Of a stretch of 64,000 nt of DNA, positions 1 through 9,002 are shown in pieces. The notes below the pieces were generated by a model. It had not been told where the DNA came from. It worked only from the letters and a program-made list of their open reading frames with translations, and made no database searches. Each line of letters opens with the position of its first letter. The stretch's first letter is position 1. The translations under genes were made by a program, and so were the position numbers. Source of the DNA: Kitasatospora sp. MAP5-34 (lineage in GTDB: Bacteria; Actinomycetota; Actinomycetes; Streptomycetales; Streptomycetaceae); assembly GCF_029894335.1 (NCBI RefSeq), contig NZ_JARXZC010000005.1, positions 186,001 to 250,000 of the forward strand. The letters run 5' to 3'.

Positions 1-212
1 GATGGTGGCTTGGGCGCAGAAGGAGAATCCGCTGCCCGTGGCATTCACACCGGTCCCGGCGGGGCCGTCGTGGTTGTCGAGCGTGAGACTCGGCCGCCCT
101 GGGCACCGGCGGCGGGCGTGATGACGGCGAACGCCACCGAGAGCAGGAGCCCGAGGAGCAGTGCCAGGAACGGTTCGGCCCGCCCGGTCGACGTCCTGCT
201 CCGGCCGACCAT
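1..212 (-). pseudogene. Secreted protein gene, 5' part, apparent frameshift, runs off the left edge
   Basis: From the ATG at 212, preceded by a GA-rich AAGGGGG ribosome binding site, the frame encodes a twin-Arg/Ser-rich start and a hydrophobic segment (PFLALLLGLLLSVAFAVITP) ending at a small-residue cleavage-like site, that is, a signal peptide. That frame stops at 45-47 after a Thr/Pro-rich tail. A neighbouring frame, starting near 85-95, remains open to the left edge with strong GC3 bias and a natural-looking sequence (GTGVNATGSGFSFCAQ). The simplest reading is a secreted protein with a one-base indel near 85-95. The alternative is a genuine 55-residue membrane peptide. The family is not recognised, and the gene is incomplete here. 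Confidence 0.4.
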
Positions 213-341
213 CTCAGCGCCCCCTTCGTCGGGTCGGGGGTCCAGGCTCTTACCCGCCATGCTCCAGCACCGGTCGGCCGGCCGACAGGGGCAGGTGTCC
301 CATCTTCTGCTCGACAGGGGTACCAGGGGCGAGCGGAGCCG

Positions 342-842
342 TTACGTCGCCGAGCCGGCCGCCGCGCCCGTGGCCAGGTCCGGGCCCCAGCGCTCGATGG
401 ACTCGGCGAGGTCGAGGGGGCCGGGCCGGGCGTCGGAGTCGGCGGCGGGCCAGTCCTCGCGGGGGACGCGCCACATCAGCTCGAACTCGTTGCCGTCGGG
501 GTCCTTGGCGTAGAAGGACTTGGAGACCACGTGGTTGGTGGAGCCGACCAGGGCGCCGAGTCCGGTGAGCTTGCGGCCGAGTTCGGCCAGTTCGCCGAGG
601 GTGCCGACCTCCCAGGCCAGGTGGTAGAGGCCGACCCGGCCCTGCTCGGGACCGGGGGCGTCGGCGCCGATCGCGAACAGGCCGAGGTCGTGGTCGTTGT
701 TGCTGCCGGGTGCGCTCAGGAAGGCGGCGCGGCCGGGGATCAGGTGGTCGACCTGGAAACCGAAGACGTCGGTGTAGAAGGCGACCGAGCGGTCGACGTC
801 GCGGATCCAGAGCACGGCGTGGTTCAGACGGCGGACAGACAT
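342..842 (-). CDS. VOC family (glyoxalase/bleomycin-resistance-like) protein
   Basis: A 166-residue protein with the vicinal-oxygen-chelate layout. The N-terminal module has LNHAVLWIRDVDRSVAFYTD, then a mid region with LYHLAWEVG, and a C-terminal module with SKSFYAKDPDGNEFELMW. The His near the start, the His in YHLAWEV and the Glu in NEFELMW fit the usual metal ligands. The start at 842 (MSVRRLNH) is chosen over an upstream in-frame ATG because GGGAG sits about 8 bases before it. The substrate cannot be told; relatives include glyoxalases, ring-cleaving dioxygenases and thiol-transfer resistance proteins. It is transcribed divergently from rarA. Confidence 0.85.
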   Translation of the reverse strand: MSVRRLNHAVLWIRDVDRSVAFYTDVFGFQVDHLIPGRAAFLSAPGSNNDHDLGLFAIGADAPGPEQGRVGLYHLAWEVGTLGELAELGRKLTGLGALVGSTNHVVSKSFYAKDPDGNEFELMWRVPREDWPAADSDARPGPLDLAESIERWGPDLATGAAAGSAT

Positions 843-917
843 GGGCGAGCGCTCCCGGTGGTTCGTCGAGTGGGCGGGTACCAGCGTACGACAGAACAGT
901 TCGAATTTGAACAACTG

Positions 918-990
918 GCCTGAGGTGGACTGCCTGAGGTGAGACTGCCCGAGGGTGGGACTGCCTGAGGTTGGGACTGCCTGGGCGGGG
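918..990. repeat. Imperfect 14-16 bp tandem repeat upstream of rarA
   Basis: About five copies of a degenerate unit resembling GCCTGAGGTGGGACT lie head to tail between the VOC gene and rarA, just upstream of the proposed rarA promoter. Units differ by single-base changes and one-base length variation. No coding potential is seen. Confidence 0.7.
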
Positions 991-1020
991 TTGTCGGTGC
1001 GCTCGCATACGCTTCAACCG
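991..1020 (+). promoter_or_regulatory. Candidate DNA-damage (PafBC / RecA-NDp type) promoter of rarA
   Basis: TTGTCGGTG at 991-999 and TACGCT at 1008-1013 match the actinobacterial RecA-NDp pattern (TTGTCAGTGGC, six bases, TAGGGT) in spacing and at most key positions. The -10 ends 6 bases before the GTG start at 1020, so the transcript would be leaderless, consistent with the absence of a Shine-Dalgarno sequence. The match is by eye against a recalled consensus. Confidence 0.5.
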
Positions 1021-2378
1021 TGGAACCCGACCTCTTCACCGCCGCAGCCGAGGAACGCCAGGCCAGGGAGCCCGGGCGGGCCCCGCTGGCCGTCCGGATG
1101 CGTCCGCGCACCCTGGACGAGGTCGCGGGGCAGCGGCAGCTGCTCAAGGACGGGTCGCCGCTGCGCCGCCTGGTGGCCGGTTCGAGCGGGCCCGCCGCGA
1201 CCAGCTCGGTGATCCTCTGGGGGCCGCCCGGCACCGGGAAGACCACGCTCGCGCACGTGATCAGCCAGGCCGTCGAGGGCCGGTTCGTCGAGCTCTCCGC
1301 GATCACCGCCGGGGTCAAGGAGGTCCGGGCCGTCATCGACGGCGCGCGCCGCGCCGTCGGGATGAGCGGCCGGGAGACCGTGCTCTTCCTGGACGAGATC
1401 CACCGCTTCTCCAAGGCCCAGCAGGACTCGCTGCTGCCCGCCGTGGAGAACCGCTGGGTCACGCTGATCGCCGCCACCACCGAGAACCCGTACTTCTCGG
1501 TGATCTCCCCGCTGCTCTCCCGCTCGCTGCTGCTCACCCTGGAGTCGCTGACCGACGAGGACGTCCGTACCCTGCTGCGCCGCGCGGTCGCCGACGAGCG
1601 CGGTCTCGGGGGCGCGCTGGAGCTCTCGCCGGAGGCCGAGGACCACCTCGTCCGGCTGGCCGGCGGGGATGCCCGCCGGTCGCTGACCACGCTGGAGGCG
1701 GCGGCCGGGGCGGCGCTGGAGAAGGGTGAGAGCGTCATCACGCTCGCCACCACCGAGACGGCCGTCAACCAGGCCGCCGTCCGCTACGACAAGGACGGCG
1801 ACCAGCACTACGACGTCGCCAGTGCCTTGATCAAGTCGATCCGGGGCAGCGATGTGGACGCCACGCTGCACTACCTGGCCCGGATGATCGAGGCGGGCGA
1901 GGACCCGCGCTTCATCGCCCGTCGCCTGATGATCTCCGCCAGCGAGGACATCGGCCTCGCCGACCCGACAGCGCTCTCCACCGCCGTCGCGGCGGCCCAG
2001 GCGGTGGCGCTGATCGGCTTCCCGGAGGCGCGGATCATCCTGTCGCAGGCCGCCATCGCGCTGGCCCTGGCCCCGAAGTCCAACGCCGCGTACCTCGCGA
2101 TCGACGCCGCCCTCGCCGATGTCCGGCAGGGCCTGGCGGGCGCCGTCCCGCCGCACCTGCGGGACGGGCACTACGGCGGCGCGGCCAAGCTCGGCCACGG
2201 CAAGGGGTACCAGTACCCGCACGACCTGCCGGGCGGCATCGCCGCGCAGCAGTACGCGCCCGACGAGGTGCACGGCAAGGAGTACTACCAGCCGACCAGG
2301 CACGGCGGTGAGGCCCGGTACGCCGACATCGTCGACTGGACGAGGGGTCGGCTGAGGGGCCGGGGCGAGGGCGACTGA
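1020..2378 (+). CDS. rarA: Replication-associated recombination protein A (RarA/MgsA AAA+ ATPase)
   Basis: A 452-residue AAA+ ATPase of the RarA/WRNIP1 clamp-loader-like family, which acts at stalled replication forks. Walker A GPPGTGKT lies at about residues 68-75, Walker B is FLDEIHRF, and sensor 1 is in AATTENPYF. The C-terminal MgsA-type region contains [16 protein letters not shown] and ends with the typical [10 protein letters not shown] motif. Length is normal for the family. The start is GTG at 1020, with no ribosome binding site; a leaderless start fits the promoter just upstream. A DNA-repair role is consistent with a damage-type promoter. Confidence 0.93.
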   Translation: MEPDLFTAAAEERQAREPGRAPLAVRMRPRTLDEVAGQRQLLKDGSPLRRLVAGSSGPAATSSVILWGPPGTGKTTLAHVISQAVEGRFVELSAITAGVKEVRAVIDGARRAVGMSGRETVLFLDEIHRFSKAQQDSLLPAVENRWVTLIAATTENPYFSVISPLLSRSLLLTLESLTDEDVRTLLRRAVADERGLGGALELSPEAEDHLVRLAGGDARRSLTTLEAAAGAALEKGESVITLATTETAVNQAAVRYDKDGDQHYDVASALIKSIRGSDVDATLHYLARMIEAGEDPRFIARRLMISASEDIGLADPTALSTAVAAAQAVALIGFPEARIILSQAAIALALAPKSNAAYLAIDAALADVRQGLAGAVPPHLRDGHYGGAAKLGHGKGYQYPHDLPGGIAAQQYAPDEVHGKEYYQPTRHGGEARYADIVDWTRGRLRGRGEGD

Positions 2379-2386
2379 GCGGCGGG

Positions 2387-2696
2387 TATACTCGGTCGGA
2401 GTGCCCTGTCCCGGGCACGGCAGCGGGTGCGAACCCACTGACCGTCCGCACCAGCGGGACACCGGCCCGAAGTTCCCTCGTGAGTCAGGGAGCTTCCAGG
2501 AGCGTTGCGCACCGTTTTCGGTGTCGCGGGCAGTCCACCACCTTCGCGGGCAGTGGGCCGCGCGTGTGCAAGCACATCCGTGCCCGGCTCGGAGAGCGGC
2601 TGATCACCCCCTGGGGTGGTTTTTCTCCGGGTCGCGAGGAGCGACCTCCGTCAACACCTGGTGAAGCCGTATTCACACGCAAGAGAGGTTTGGTTC
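2387..2696 (+). promoter_or_regulatory. rpsD promoter region and structured 5' leader (318-base gap between rarA and rpsD)
   Basis: TATACT at 2387-2392 is a good -10 candidate, without an obvious -35. Just after it, GTGCCC/GGGCAC at 2401-2418 forms a hairpin. At about 2603-2624, ATCACCC-CCTG-GGGTGGT forms a 7-bp hairpin followed by TTTT, which looks like an intrinsic terminator inside the leader. The rest of the roughly 300-base leader is non-coding. S4 is an autoregulator of its own mRNA in other bacteria, so an attenuating or S4-responsive leader is plausible but inferred. Confidence 0.5.
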
Positions 2697-3311
2697 ATGG
2701 CGAACCAGAAGCGCCCAAAGGTCAAGATTGCCCGTGCCCTGGGCATTCCGCTGACCCCGAAGTCCGTCAAGTACTTCGAGGCGCGCCCGTACCCGCCCGG
2801 CCAGCACGGCCGTGGCCGCAAGCAGAACTCTGACTACAAGGTCCGTCTGACCGAGAAGCAGCGTCTGCGCGCCCAGTACGACCTGTCCGAGAAGCAGATG
2901 GCTCGCGCCTTCGACCGTGCCAAGAAGGTCGAGGGCAAGACGGGTGAGGCACTCATCGCCGAGCTCGAGACCCGTCTGGACTCCCTGGTTCTGCGTTCGG
3001 GCATCGCCCGCACCATCTACCAGGCTCGTCAGATGGTCGTTCACGGCCACATCGAGGTCAACGGTGGCAAGGTCAACAAGCCGTCGTTCCAGCTGAAGCC
3101 CGGCTTCGTCGTCACCGTGCGTGAGCGCAGCAAGGCCAAGGTCCCGTTCGAGGTCGCCCGCGAGGGTGGCTACGCCGGCGAGGGCGCGACCCCGAAGTAC
3201 CTCGAGGTCAACCTCAAGGCCCTGGCGTTCCGCCTGGACCGCACCCCGCTGCGTCGCGAGATCCCCGTGATCTGCGACGAGCAGCTGGTCGTCGAGTACT
3301 ACTCGCGCTGA
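2697..3311 (+). CDS. rpsD: 30S ribosomal protein S4
   Basis: A 204-residue primary 16S rRNA-binding protein that nucleates 30S assembly. The N-terminal region has PKSVKYFEARPYPPGQHGRG. The S4 RNA-binding domain covers roughly residues 93-155 (ETRLDSLVLRSGIARTIYQA, then QMVVHGHIEVNGGKVN). The actinobacterial C-terminus ends in VVEYYSR. The start at 2697 follows AAGAGAGG at about 2680-2687. It is a stand-alone gene here, bounded by its own leader and a downstream hairpin. This S4 type lacks the N-terminal Cys4 zinc ribbon of the C+ form, so it is the zinc-independent (C-) version. Confidence 0.98.
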   Translation: MANQKRPKVKIARALGIPLTPKSVKYFEARPYPPGQHGRGRKQNSDYKVRLTEKQRLRAQYDLSEKQMARAFDRAKKVEGKTGEALIAELETRLDSLVLRSGIARTIYQARQMVVHGHIEVNGGKVNKPSFQLKPGFVVTVRERSKAKVPFEVAREGGYAGEGATPKYLEVNLKALAFRLDRTPLRREIPVICDEQLVVEYYSR

Positions 3312-3343
3312 CCCGCAGCCCAGCACTCCACTGGGCAACCGTT

Positions 3344-3378
3344 CGAGCCCTCGCAGCCCTCGTGGCTGCGGGGGCTCG
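3344..3378 (+). terminator. rpsD terminator
   Basis: CGAGCCC..CGCAGCC and GGCTGCG..GGGCTCG form a long GC stem around a CTCG loop, 32 bases after the rpsD stop, followed by CCCGTTTT. Confidence 0.8.
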
Positions 3379-3530
3379 TCCCGTTTTCCGCCGAACCGGC
3401 GCTCGCCGTCGCTGCCCGCCGTCGGACCGAAGGCCCCGGGCGGTATACCGGTCGGGAAAGCCGACGAGGTCACGGTAGGGTTCCCCTCTGAGGACGTGCT
3501 GGGAAGTGGCAAGGCGAGGGAGCGCGCAAG

Positions 3531-4007
3531 GTGTCCGTGGGAGAGCTGGCCGGCCTGCTGGTGGCCGTGTTCTGGGCGGTCCTGGTCACCCTGCTCGCCG
3601 TGGTGCTGGTGCGCCTGTCGCGGGTGCTGAAGGAGGCGACCGTCCTGGTCTCCGCCGTCACCGAGCAGGCTGTGCCGTTGTTGGTGGATGCGGGCGCCGC
3701 TGTCCGCAGCGCCAACGAGCAGTTGGAGCGGGTGGACGAGATCACCGCCAACGTGCAGGACGCCGCCGCCAACGCCAACGCGCTCTCCTCCACCGTCGCC
3801 GCCACGATCGGCGGCCCGCTGGTCAAGGTCGCGGCCTTCAGCTACGGCGTCCGCAAGGCCGTCAGCAGGCAGCAGGCCGGTCTGACGCTCCCGCAGCAGC
3901 CGGGCGAGCGTGAGGAGCTGGCGCGGCTGATCCGGGCCGAGGTCCGGGCGGCCACCGCGCCGCGCGGCGGTCTGGTCGGCCGCGTACGCCGAGCCGTGAG
4001 GGGCTGA
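3531..4007 (+). CDS. DUF948 membrane-anchored protein
   Basis: A 158-residue protein. The N-terminal helix (ELAGLLVAVFWAVLVTLLAVVLVRL, residues about 3-27) is a single membrane anchor, followed by a long amphipathic helical region (roughly 28-100) of the DUF948 type and a charged tail (EREELARLIRAEVRAA). The GTG start at 3531 has GAGGG 10 bases upstream; TAGGGT at 3477-3482 is a candidate -10. It is the first gene of a run with DUF6167, alaS and ruvX, a conserved actinobacterial order. Its function is unknown; it is likely an accessory of the envelope. Confidence 0.85.
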   Translation: MSVGELAGLLVAVFWAVLVTLLAVVLVRLSRVLKEATVLVSAVTEQAVPLLVDAGAAVRSANEQLERVDEITANVQDAAANANALSSTVAATIGGPLVKVAAFSYGVRKAVSRQQAGLTLPQQPGEREELARLIRAEVRAATAPRGGLVGRVRRAVRG

Positions 4008-4009
4008 CC

Positions 4010-4432
4010 ATGGTGCGACGCATCTTCTGGATGGCGGTCGGCGCCGGCGCCACCGTCTGGGCCATGAACAAGGCCAACGAGGCCGTCCACCGGCTCACCC
4101 CCGACAGCCTGTCCGGTACCGCCGCGCGCGGCGCCCTGCAACTCGGCGACACGGCCAAGCGGTTCGCCGCCGACGTACGCGCCGGGATGGCCGAGCGCGA
4201 GGAGCAGCTCCGCGCCGACCTCGGGCTCGACGGGACGGCCGTCGTCGACCCGCAGCCGCGACGAGCGCTGCGCCGCGACGCCGGGTACCGAGCTATCTCG
4301 GCGGCACCCGCCCCCTTGGAAATTCAAGTGGGCCCGGCTGTCGCCCTGCCCCCGACGCGTAAAGCTCTTGAACCCACGCCCCGTCAGCTCGACGAGCTGC
4401 CCGGCGGCATCCCCAACCGGAAGGACCTGTGA
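4010..4432 (+). CDS. DUF6167 family small protein
   Basis: A 140-residue protein beginning [20 protein letters not shown], a short hydrophobic N-terminus that could be a weak membrane anchor, then a charged, helical region ([20 protein letters not shown]) and a disordered Pro/Arg-rich tail. It starts 2 bases after the DUF948 stop and its TGA overlaps the alaS ATG (TGATG), so translation is coupled. It resembles the DUF6167 proteins found at this position in streptomycetes. Function is unknown. Confidence 0.8.
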   Translation: MVRRIFWMAVGAGATVWAMNKANEAVHRLTPDSLSGTAARGALQLGDTAKRFAADVRAGMAEREEQLRADLGLDGTAVVDPQPRRALRRDAGYRAISAAPAPLEIQVGPAVALPPTRKALEPTPRQLDELPGGIPNRKDL

Positions 4433-7101
4433 TGGAGTCGGCAGAGATTCGCCGCCGCTGGCTGCGCTTCTTCGAGGAGCGCGGGCACACCGTCGTCCCG
4501 TCGGCGTCCGTGGTCGCCGACGACCCCACCCTGCTGCTGGTCAACGCGGGCATGGTGCCGTTCAAGCCGTACTTCCTCGGTGAGGTCAAGCCCACCTTCA
4601 GCCGCGCGGTGAGCGTGCAGAAGTGCGTGCGGACGCCGGACATCGAAGAGGTCGGCAAGACCACCCGGCACGGCACGTTCTTCCAGATGTGCGGCAACTT
4701 CTCCTTCGGGGACTACTTCAAGGAAGGGGCCATCTCCTACGCGTGGGAGCTGCTGACCTCCTCCGTCGAGGCGGGCGGCTACGGCCTCGACCCCGAGAAG
4801 CTGTGGATCACCGTCTACCAGGACGACGACGAGGCCGAGAAGATCTGGCGGGACAAGATCGGCGTCCCGGCCGAGCGCATCCAGCGCCTGGGCAAGGCCG
4901 ACAACTTCTGGTCGATGGGCGTCCCCGGCCCGTGCGGCCCGTGTTCGGAGATCAACTACGACCGCGGCCCCGCCTACGGCGAGGAGGGCGGGCCGGCCGT
5001 CAACGGCGAGCGCTACCTGGAGATCTGGAACCTGGTCTTCATGCAGTACGAGCGCGGCGCCGGCGAGGGCAAGGACGACTTCCCGATCCTGGGAGACCTG
5101 CCGAACCAGAACATCGACACCGGCCTCGGCCTGGAGCGTCTCGCCTCGATCCTGCAGGGCGTCGACAACCTCTTCGAGATCGACACCACCCGGATGATCC
5201 TGGGCCGCGCCGCCGAGCTGACCGGTCACCGCTACGGCGCCGGCCAGAAGTCCGACGTCTCGCTGCGCGTGGTCTCCGACCACATCCGCACCTCGGTGAT
5301 GCTGGTCGCCGACGGCGTGACCCCGGGCAACGAGGGCCGCGGCTACGTGCTGCGCCGCATCCTGCGCCGCGCCATCCGCAACATGCGCCTGCTCGGCGCC
5401 ACCGAGCCGGTCGCCCAGTCGCTCACCGACGTGACGATCGAGGCGATGGGCCCGCAGTACCCGGAGCTCTTCGAGGAGCGCAAGCGGATCGAGACCGTCA
5501 TCGTCGCGGAGGAGGCCTCCTTCCTCCAGACGCTGCGCAGCGGCACCACGATCCTGGACACGGCCGTCGCCGAGACCAAGTCGTCCGGCTCCGCCGTGCT
5601 GGCCGGTGACAAGGCCTTCCAGCTGCACGACACCTTCGGGTTCCCGATCGACCTGACCCTGGAGATGGCCGCCGAGCAGGGCCTCTCGGTGGACGAGGAC
5701 GGCTTCCGCCGCCTCATGAAGGAGCAGCGCGACCGCGCCAAGGCCGACGCCAAGGCCAAGAAGCACGGCCACGCCGACGTCTCCGCCTACCGCGCCGTCG
5801 CCGACTCCGCCGGTGCCACCGTCTTCACCGGCTACGCGGACACCTCGGGCGAGGCCACGGTCGTCGGCCTGTTGGTGGACGGTGTGCCGACCCCGGCCGC
5901 ACACGAGGGCGACGACGTCGAACTGGTGCTGGACCGCACCCCGTTCTACGCCGAGGGCGGTGGCCAGCTGGCCGACCACGGCCGGATCAAGCTCGACACG
6001 GGTGCCGTCGTGGAGATCCGCGACGTGCAGCAGCCGGTGCCCGGCGTGATCGTGCACAAGGGCTCGGTGCTGGTCGGCGAGGTCACGGTCGGCTCGGCCG
6101 CGTACTCGCAGCTGGACCTGGAGCGCCGCCGCGCGGTCTCCCGCGCCCACAGCGCCACCCACCTGACCCACCAGGCGCTGCGCGACGCCCTCGGCCCCAC
6201 CGCCGCCCAGGCCGGGTCCGAGAACGCCCCCGGCCGCTTCCGCTTCGACTTCGGCTCCCCGACGGCCGTCCCGGGCTCCGTCCTGGTCGACGTCGAGCAG
6301 AAGATCAACGAGGTGCTGGCCCGCGAGCTGGACGTCACCGCCGAGGTGATGACGATGGACCAGGCCCGCAAGGCCGGGGCCATCGCGATGTTCGGCGAGA
6401 AGTACGGCGACGCCGTGCGCGTCGTCACCATCGGCGACTTCTCCAAGGAGCTGTGCGGCGGCACGCACGTCGGCAACACCGCCCAGCTGGGCCTGGTGAA
6501 GCTGCTCGGCGAGTCCTCGATCGGCGCCGGGGTGCGCCGTGTCGAGGCCCTGGTCGGTGTGGACGCGTACAAGTTCCTGGCCAAGGAGCACACGGTCGTC
6601 GCCCAGCTCACCGAGCTGGTCAAGGGCCGTCCGGAGGAGCTGCCGGAGAAGATCTCGGGCATGCTCGCCAAGCTCAAGGACGCCGAGAAGGAGATCGAGC
6701 GCTTCCGTGCGGAGAAGGTGCTCGCCGCCGCCGCCGGTCTGGTCTCGGGCGCCGAGGACGTGCACGGTGTCGCCGTGGTCGCCGCCCGCGTGCCGGACGG
6801 CACCGGCGCCGACGACCTGCGCAAGCTGGTCCTGGACGTCCGGGCCCGCCTGGGCAGCCGCCCGGCCGTGGTCGCGGTGTTCACCGTGGCGAACGACCGT
6901 CCGCTGACGGTGATCGCCACCAACGAGGACGCCCGCGCCCGTGGCATCAAGGCCGGTGAGCTGGTCCGCGTCGCCGCCAAGACCCTCGGCGGCGGCGGTG
7001 GCGGCAAGGACGACCTCGCGCAGGGCGGTGGCAGCAACCCCGCCGCCGTGGACGAGGCCGTGGCCGCCGTCCGCGCCCTGGTCGCGGAGCGTTCCGCCTG
7101 A
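4432..7101 (+). CDS. alaS: Alanyl-tRNA synthetase
   Basis: An 889-residue class II synthetase charging tRNA-Ala. The N-terminal catalytic core has [29 protein letters not shown] and NTGLGLER-type motif 3 ([14 protein letters not shown]). The editing domain carries HSATH (His573) and CGGTH (Cys675), which together hold the zinc that clears mischarged tRNA. The C-terminal region ([15 protein letters not shown]) is the C-Ala domain. ATG at 4432 is preferred to the GTG at 4429 because it overlaps the upstream stop as TGATG. The length matches streptomycete AlaRS. Confidence 0.98.
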   Translation: MESAEIRRRWLRFFEERGHTVVPSASVVADDPTLLLVNAGMVPFKPYFLGEVKPTFSRAVSVQKCVRTPDIEEVGKTTRHGTFFQMCGNFSFGDYFKEGAISYAWELLTSSVEAGGYGLDPEKLWITVYQDDDEAEKIWRDKIGVPAERIQRLGKADNFWSMGVPGPCGPCSEINYDRGPAYGEEGGPAVNGERYLEIWNLVFMQYERGAGEGKDDFPILGDLPNQNIDTGLGLERLASILQGVDNLFEIDTTRMILGRAAELTGHRYGAGQKSDVSLRVVSDHIRTSVMLVADGVTPGNEGRGYVLRRILRRAIRNMRLLGATEPVAQSLTDVTIEAMGPQYPELFEERKRIETVIVAEEASFLQTLRSGTTILDTAVAETKSSGSAVLAGDKAFQLHDTFGFPIDLTLEMAAEQGLSVDEDGFRRLMKEQRDRAKADAKAKKHGHADVSAYRAVADSAGATVFTGYADTSGEATVVGLLVDGVPTPAAHEGDDVELVLDRTPFYAEGGGQLADHGRIKLDTGAVVEIRDVQQPVPGVIVHKGSVLVGEVTVGSAAYSQLDLERRRAVSRAHSATHLTHQALRDALGPTAAQAGSENAPGRFRFDFGSPTAVPGSVLVDVEQKINEVLARELDVTAEVMTMDQARKAGAIAMFGEKYGDAVRVVTIGDFSKELCGGTHVGNTAQLGLVKLLGESSIGAGVRRVEALVGVDAYKFLAKEHTVVAQLTELVKGRPEELPEKISGMLAKLKDAEKEIERFRAEKVLAAAAGLVSGAEDVHGVAVVAARVPDGTGADDLRKLVLDVRARLGSRPAVVAVFTVANDRPLTVIATNEDARARGIKAGELVRVAAKTLGGGGGGKDDLAQGGGSNPAAVDEAVAAVRALVAERSA

Positions 7102-7583
7102 TGGACGAGCCCGAGGAGAAGGTCTTCCGCCGGGGCCGCCGGATCGCCGTCGACGTCGGTGACGCCCGGATCGGGGTCGCGTCCTGCGACCCCGACGGGA
7201 TGCTCGCCACGCCGGTGGAGACGGTCCCGGCGGGGGGCCGCTCCCAGGCGCGGATCAAGGCGATCGCGGAGGAGTACGACGCGATCGAGATCGTGGTCGG
7301 CCTGCCGCGCTCGATGAGCGGCAAGGAGGGCCCGGCGGCCGTCAAGGTCCGCGAGTACGCGGGCCGGCTGGCCGCGCTGGTCGCGCCGGTGACGGTGCGG
7401 CTGGTGGACGAGCGGATGACCACCGTCACGGCGGCCCAGGGGCTGCGCGCCTCCGGCCGCAGCTCGAAGAAGGGCAGGTCGGTGATCGACCAGGCCGCCG
7501 CGATCGTGATCCTGCAGAGCGCCCTTGAGACTGAACGGGTGAGTGGCCGCGCGCCCGGCGAGTGCGTCGAGCCGACCGGCTGA
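7101..7583 (+). CDS. ruvX: Putative Holliday junction resolvase / pre-16S rRNA nuclease RuvX (YqgF)
   Basis: A 160-residue RNase H-fold nuclease. The first acidic strand is RIAVDVGDARIGVA, the second conserved segment is VGLPRSMSGKEGPAA, and the third is VDERMTTVTA with IDQAAAIVILQ near the end, supplying the usual Asp/Glu metal ligands. The start overlaps the alaS stop (TGATG), so the two are co-translated. The family is linked to 16S rRNA 5' processing in E. coli and to resolvase-like activity elsewhere; which applies here is not shown by sequence. Confidence 0.92.
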   Translation: MDEPEEKVFRRGRRIAVDVGDARIGVASCDPDGMLATPVETVPAGGRSQARIKAIAEEYDAIEIVVGLPRSMSGKEGPAAVKVREYAGRLAALVAPVTVRLVDERMTTVTAAQGLRASGRSSKKGRSVIDQAAAIVILQSALETERVSGRAPGECVEPTG

Positions 7584-7607
7584 CCGGTCTGGTCTAGCTT
7601 CCCGGTT

Positions 7608-7641
7608 GGGGGCCCGTGCGGACGCGTCCGCACGGGCCCCC
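7608..7641. terminator. Perfect 34-bp palindrome between ruvX and mltG
   Basis: GGGGGCCCGTGCGGACG is followed directly by its exact reverse complement. It lies 25 bases after the ruvX stop and 27 bases before the mltG start. It can form a 15-bp stem with a four-base loop. There is no T-run, so it may act as a terminator, an attenuator or an RNA-stability element. Confidence 0.7.
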
Positions 7642-7667
7642 GATCCGTTCCCGCCGGGAGGGCCGCC

Positions 7668-8849
7668 GTGACCGACCCGTACAGCACGCCGGGACTGACC
7701 CCCGGTCACCTCGGCGCACCGGTGGCCGAGCCGGAGGGGCTGCCGCCCGGGGCGCCGTACCGGATCGAGCCGCCCGACCCGCGCAAGCTGCGCACCGGGC
7801 TGGCCTGCTGCCTGAGCGTGGTGGCGCTGCTGGCGGTGCTCGGTGGGGCCGCGCTGACGGTGTATCTGCGCTGGCCCGCCGACAAGCAGCCGACCGCCGA
7901 CTACCCCGGCCCCGGCACGGGCGACGTCCAGGTCTCGGTGGTCCGGGGTGCCACGCTCACCGAGATCGGCCGGGTCCTGCTGAAGGACGGCGTGGTGGCC
8001 AGTACCAAGTCGTTCACCGAGGCGGCGGCCACGAGCCCGCTGAGCACGAAGATCCAGCCCGGCACGTACACGCTGCGCCTGCGGATGGCCGCCGCCTCGG
8101 CGCTCAACGTGCTGCTCGACCCGGCCAACGCCAACGCGCTCACCATTCCCGAGGGCTGGCGGGCCACGCAGATCTACGCGGCGGTCGACCAGAAGCTGAA
8201 GCTGGCGCCGGGCACCACCCGCAACACAGCGCAGCAGCACCAGAGCGAGCTGGGCCTGCCCGACTACACCAACGGCGACGTGGAGGGCTTCCTCTTCCCC
8301 GCCACCTACCCGGTCACCGGCGAGACCTCGGCGCTCGGTCTGCTCCAGCAGATGGTCCAGCAATCCGGCAAGGTCTACGGCTCCGAAGGGGTGGACGCGG
8401 CGGCGACCGGCTCCGGGCAGAGTCCTTACGGTCTGATCACCATCGCCAGCCTACTGGAGGGTGAGGCGGACAACCAGGACGACATGGCGAAGGTGGCGAG
8501 GGTGGTCTACAACCGGCTGGCGAAGGGCATGCCGCTGCAGTTCGACTCCTCGATCAACTACGCGCTCGGGCGCTCCACGCTGACCACGACCACCACCGAC
8601 ACCAAGCTCGACTCCCCGTTCAACACCTACCTGCACGCCGGTCTGCCACCGACCCCGATCGCCAATCCGGGACGGGACGCGATCCGGGCCACGGCCCACC
8701 CGGCGGACGGGGACTGGCTGTACTTCGTAACCGTACGACCGGGGGACACCCGCTTCACCGACAGCCTCGACCAGCAGCAGAAGAACGTCGCGGAGTTCAA
8801 CGCCTACCAGGCTCAGCAGCGGTCCTCACCCAGCGCCAGCACCCATTGA
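7668..8849 (+). CDS. mltG: Endolytic murein transglycosylase MltG, first copy
   Basis: A 393-residue single-pass membrane enzyme that cleaves nascent glycan strands. The cytoplasmic N-terminus is short and Pro-rich, the membrane helix is about residues 45-68 (LACCLSVVALLAVLGGAALTV), then come a LysM-like part and the YceG catalytic domain. Motifs: ASLLEGEADNQDD (the second Glu aligns with the E. coli catalytic Glu218 in EKET), LQFDSSINYALG, NTYLHAGLPPTPIANPG and LYFVTV. The GTG start at 7668 follows GGGAGGGCCGCC. It is one of two adjacent paralogues; the second is at 9003. Confidence 0.9.
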   Translation: MTDPYSTPGLTPGHLGAPVAEPEGLPPGAPYRIEPPDPRKLRTGLACCLSVVALLAVLGGAALTVYLRWPADKQPTADYPGPGTGDVQVSVVRGATLTEIGRVLLKDGVVASTKSFTEAAATSPLSTKIQPGTYTLRLRMAAASALNVLLDPANANALTIPEGWRATQIYAAVDQKLKLAPGTTRNTAQQHQSELGLPDYTNGDVEGFLFPATYPVTGETSALGLLQQMVQQSGKVYGSEGVDAAATGSGQSPYGLITIASLLEGEADNQDDMAKVARVVYNRLAKGMPLQFDSSINYALGRSTLTTTTTDTKLDSPFNTYLHAGLPPTPIANPGRDAIRATAHPADGDWLYFVTVRPGDTRFTDSLDQQQKNVAEFNAYQAQQRSSPSASTH

Positions 8850-9002
8850 CGCCGAGTGGGCTAGGCCGGCGGCCTGGCTGCGGTACGGTAACGTCTCCCT
8901 CCGGGCGTTGCGATAGCACGCCGGTTCGAGACGTTTTTCGGGACGCGGTCCCGGACGGCCGGTCAGACCTCACGGCCGTCTCCCGTCGGCTTAAGGGGAT
9001 CG

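Noticed and set aside
45-260. A 71-residue protein from the ATG at 260
   Set aside because: The ATG at 212 has a far better ribosome binding site, and the downstream frame evidence points to a frameshift.
4384-8363. Very long open frames antisense to alaS and mltG
   Set aside because: They mirror the high-GC codon pattern of well-identified plus-strand genes, have low-complexity translations and no ribosome binding sites.
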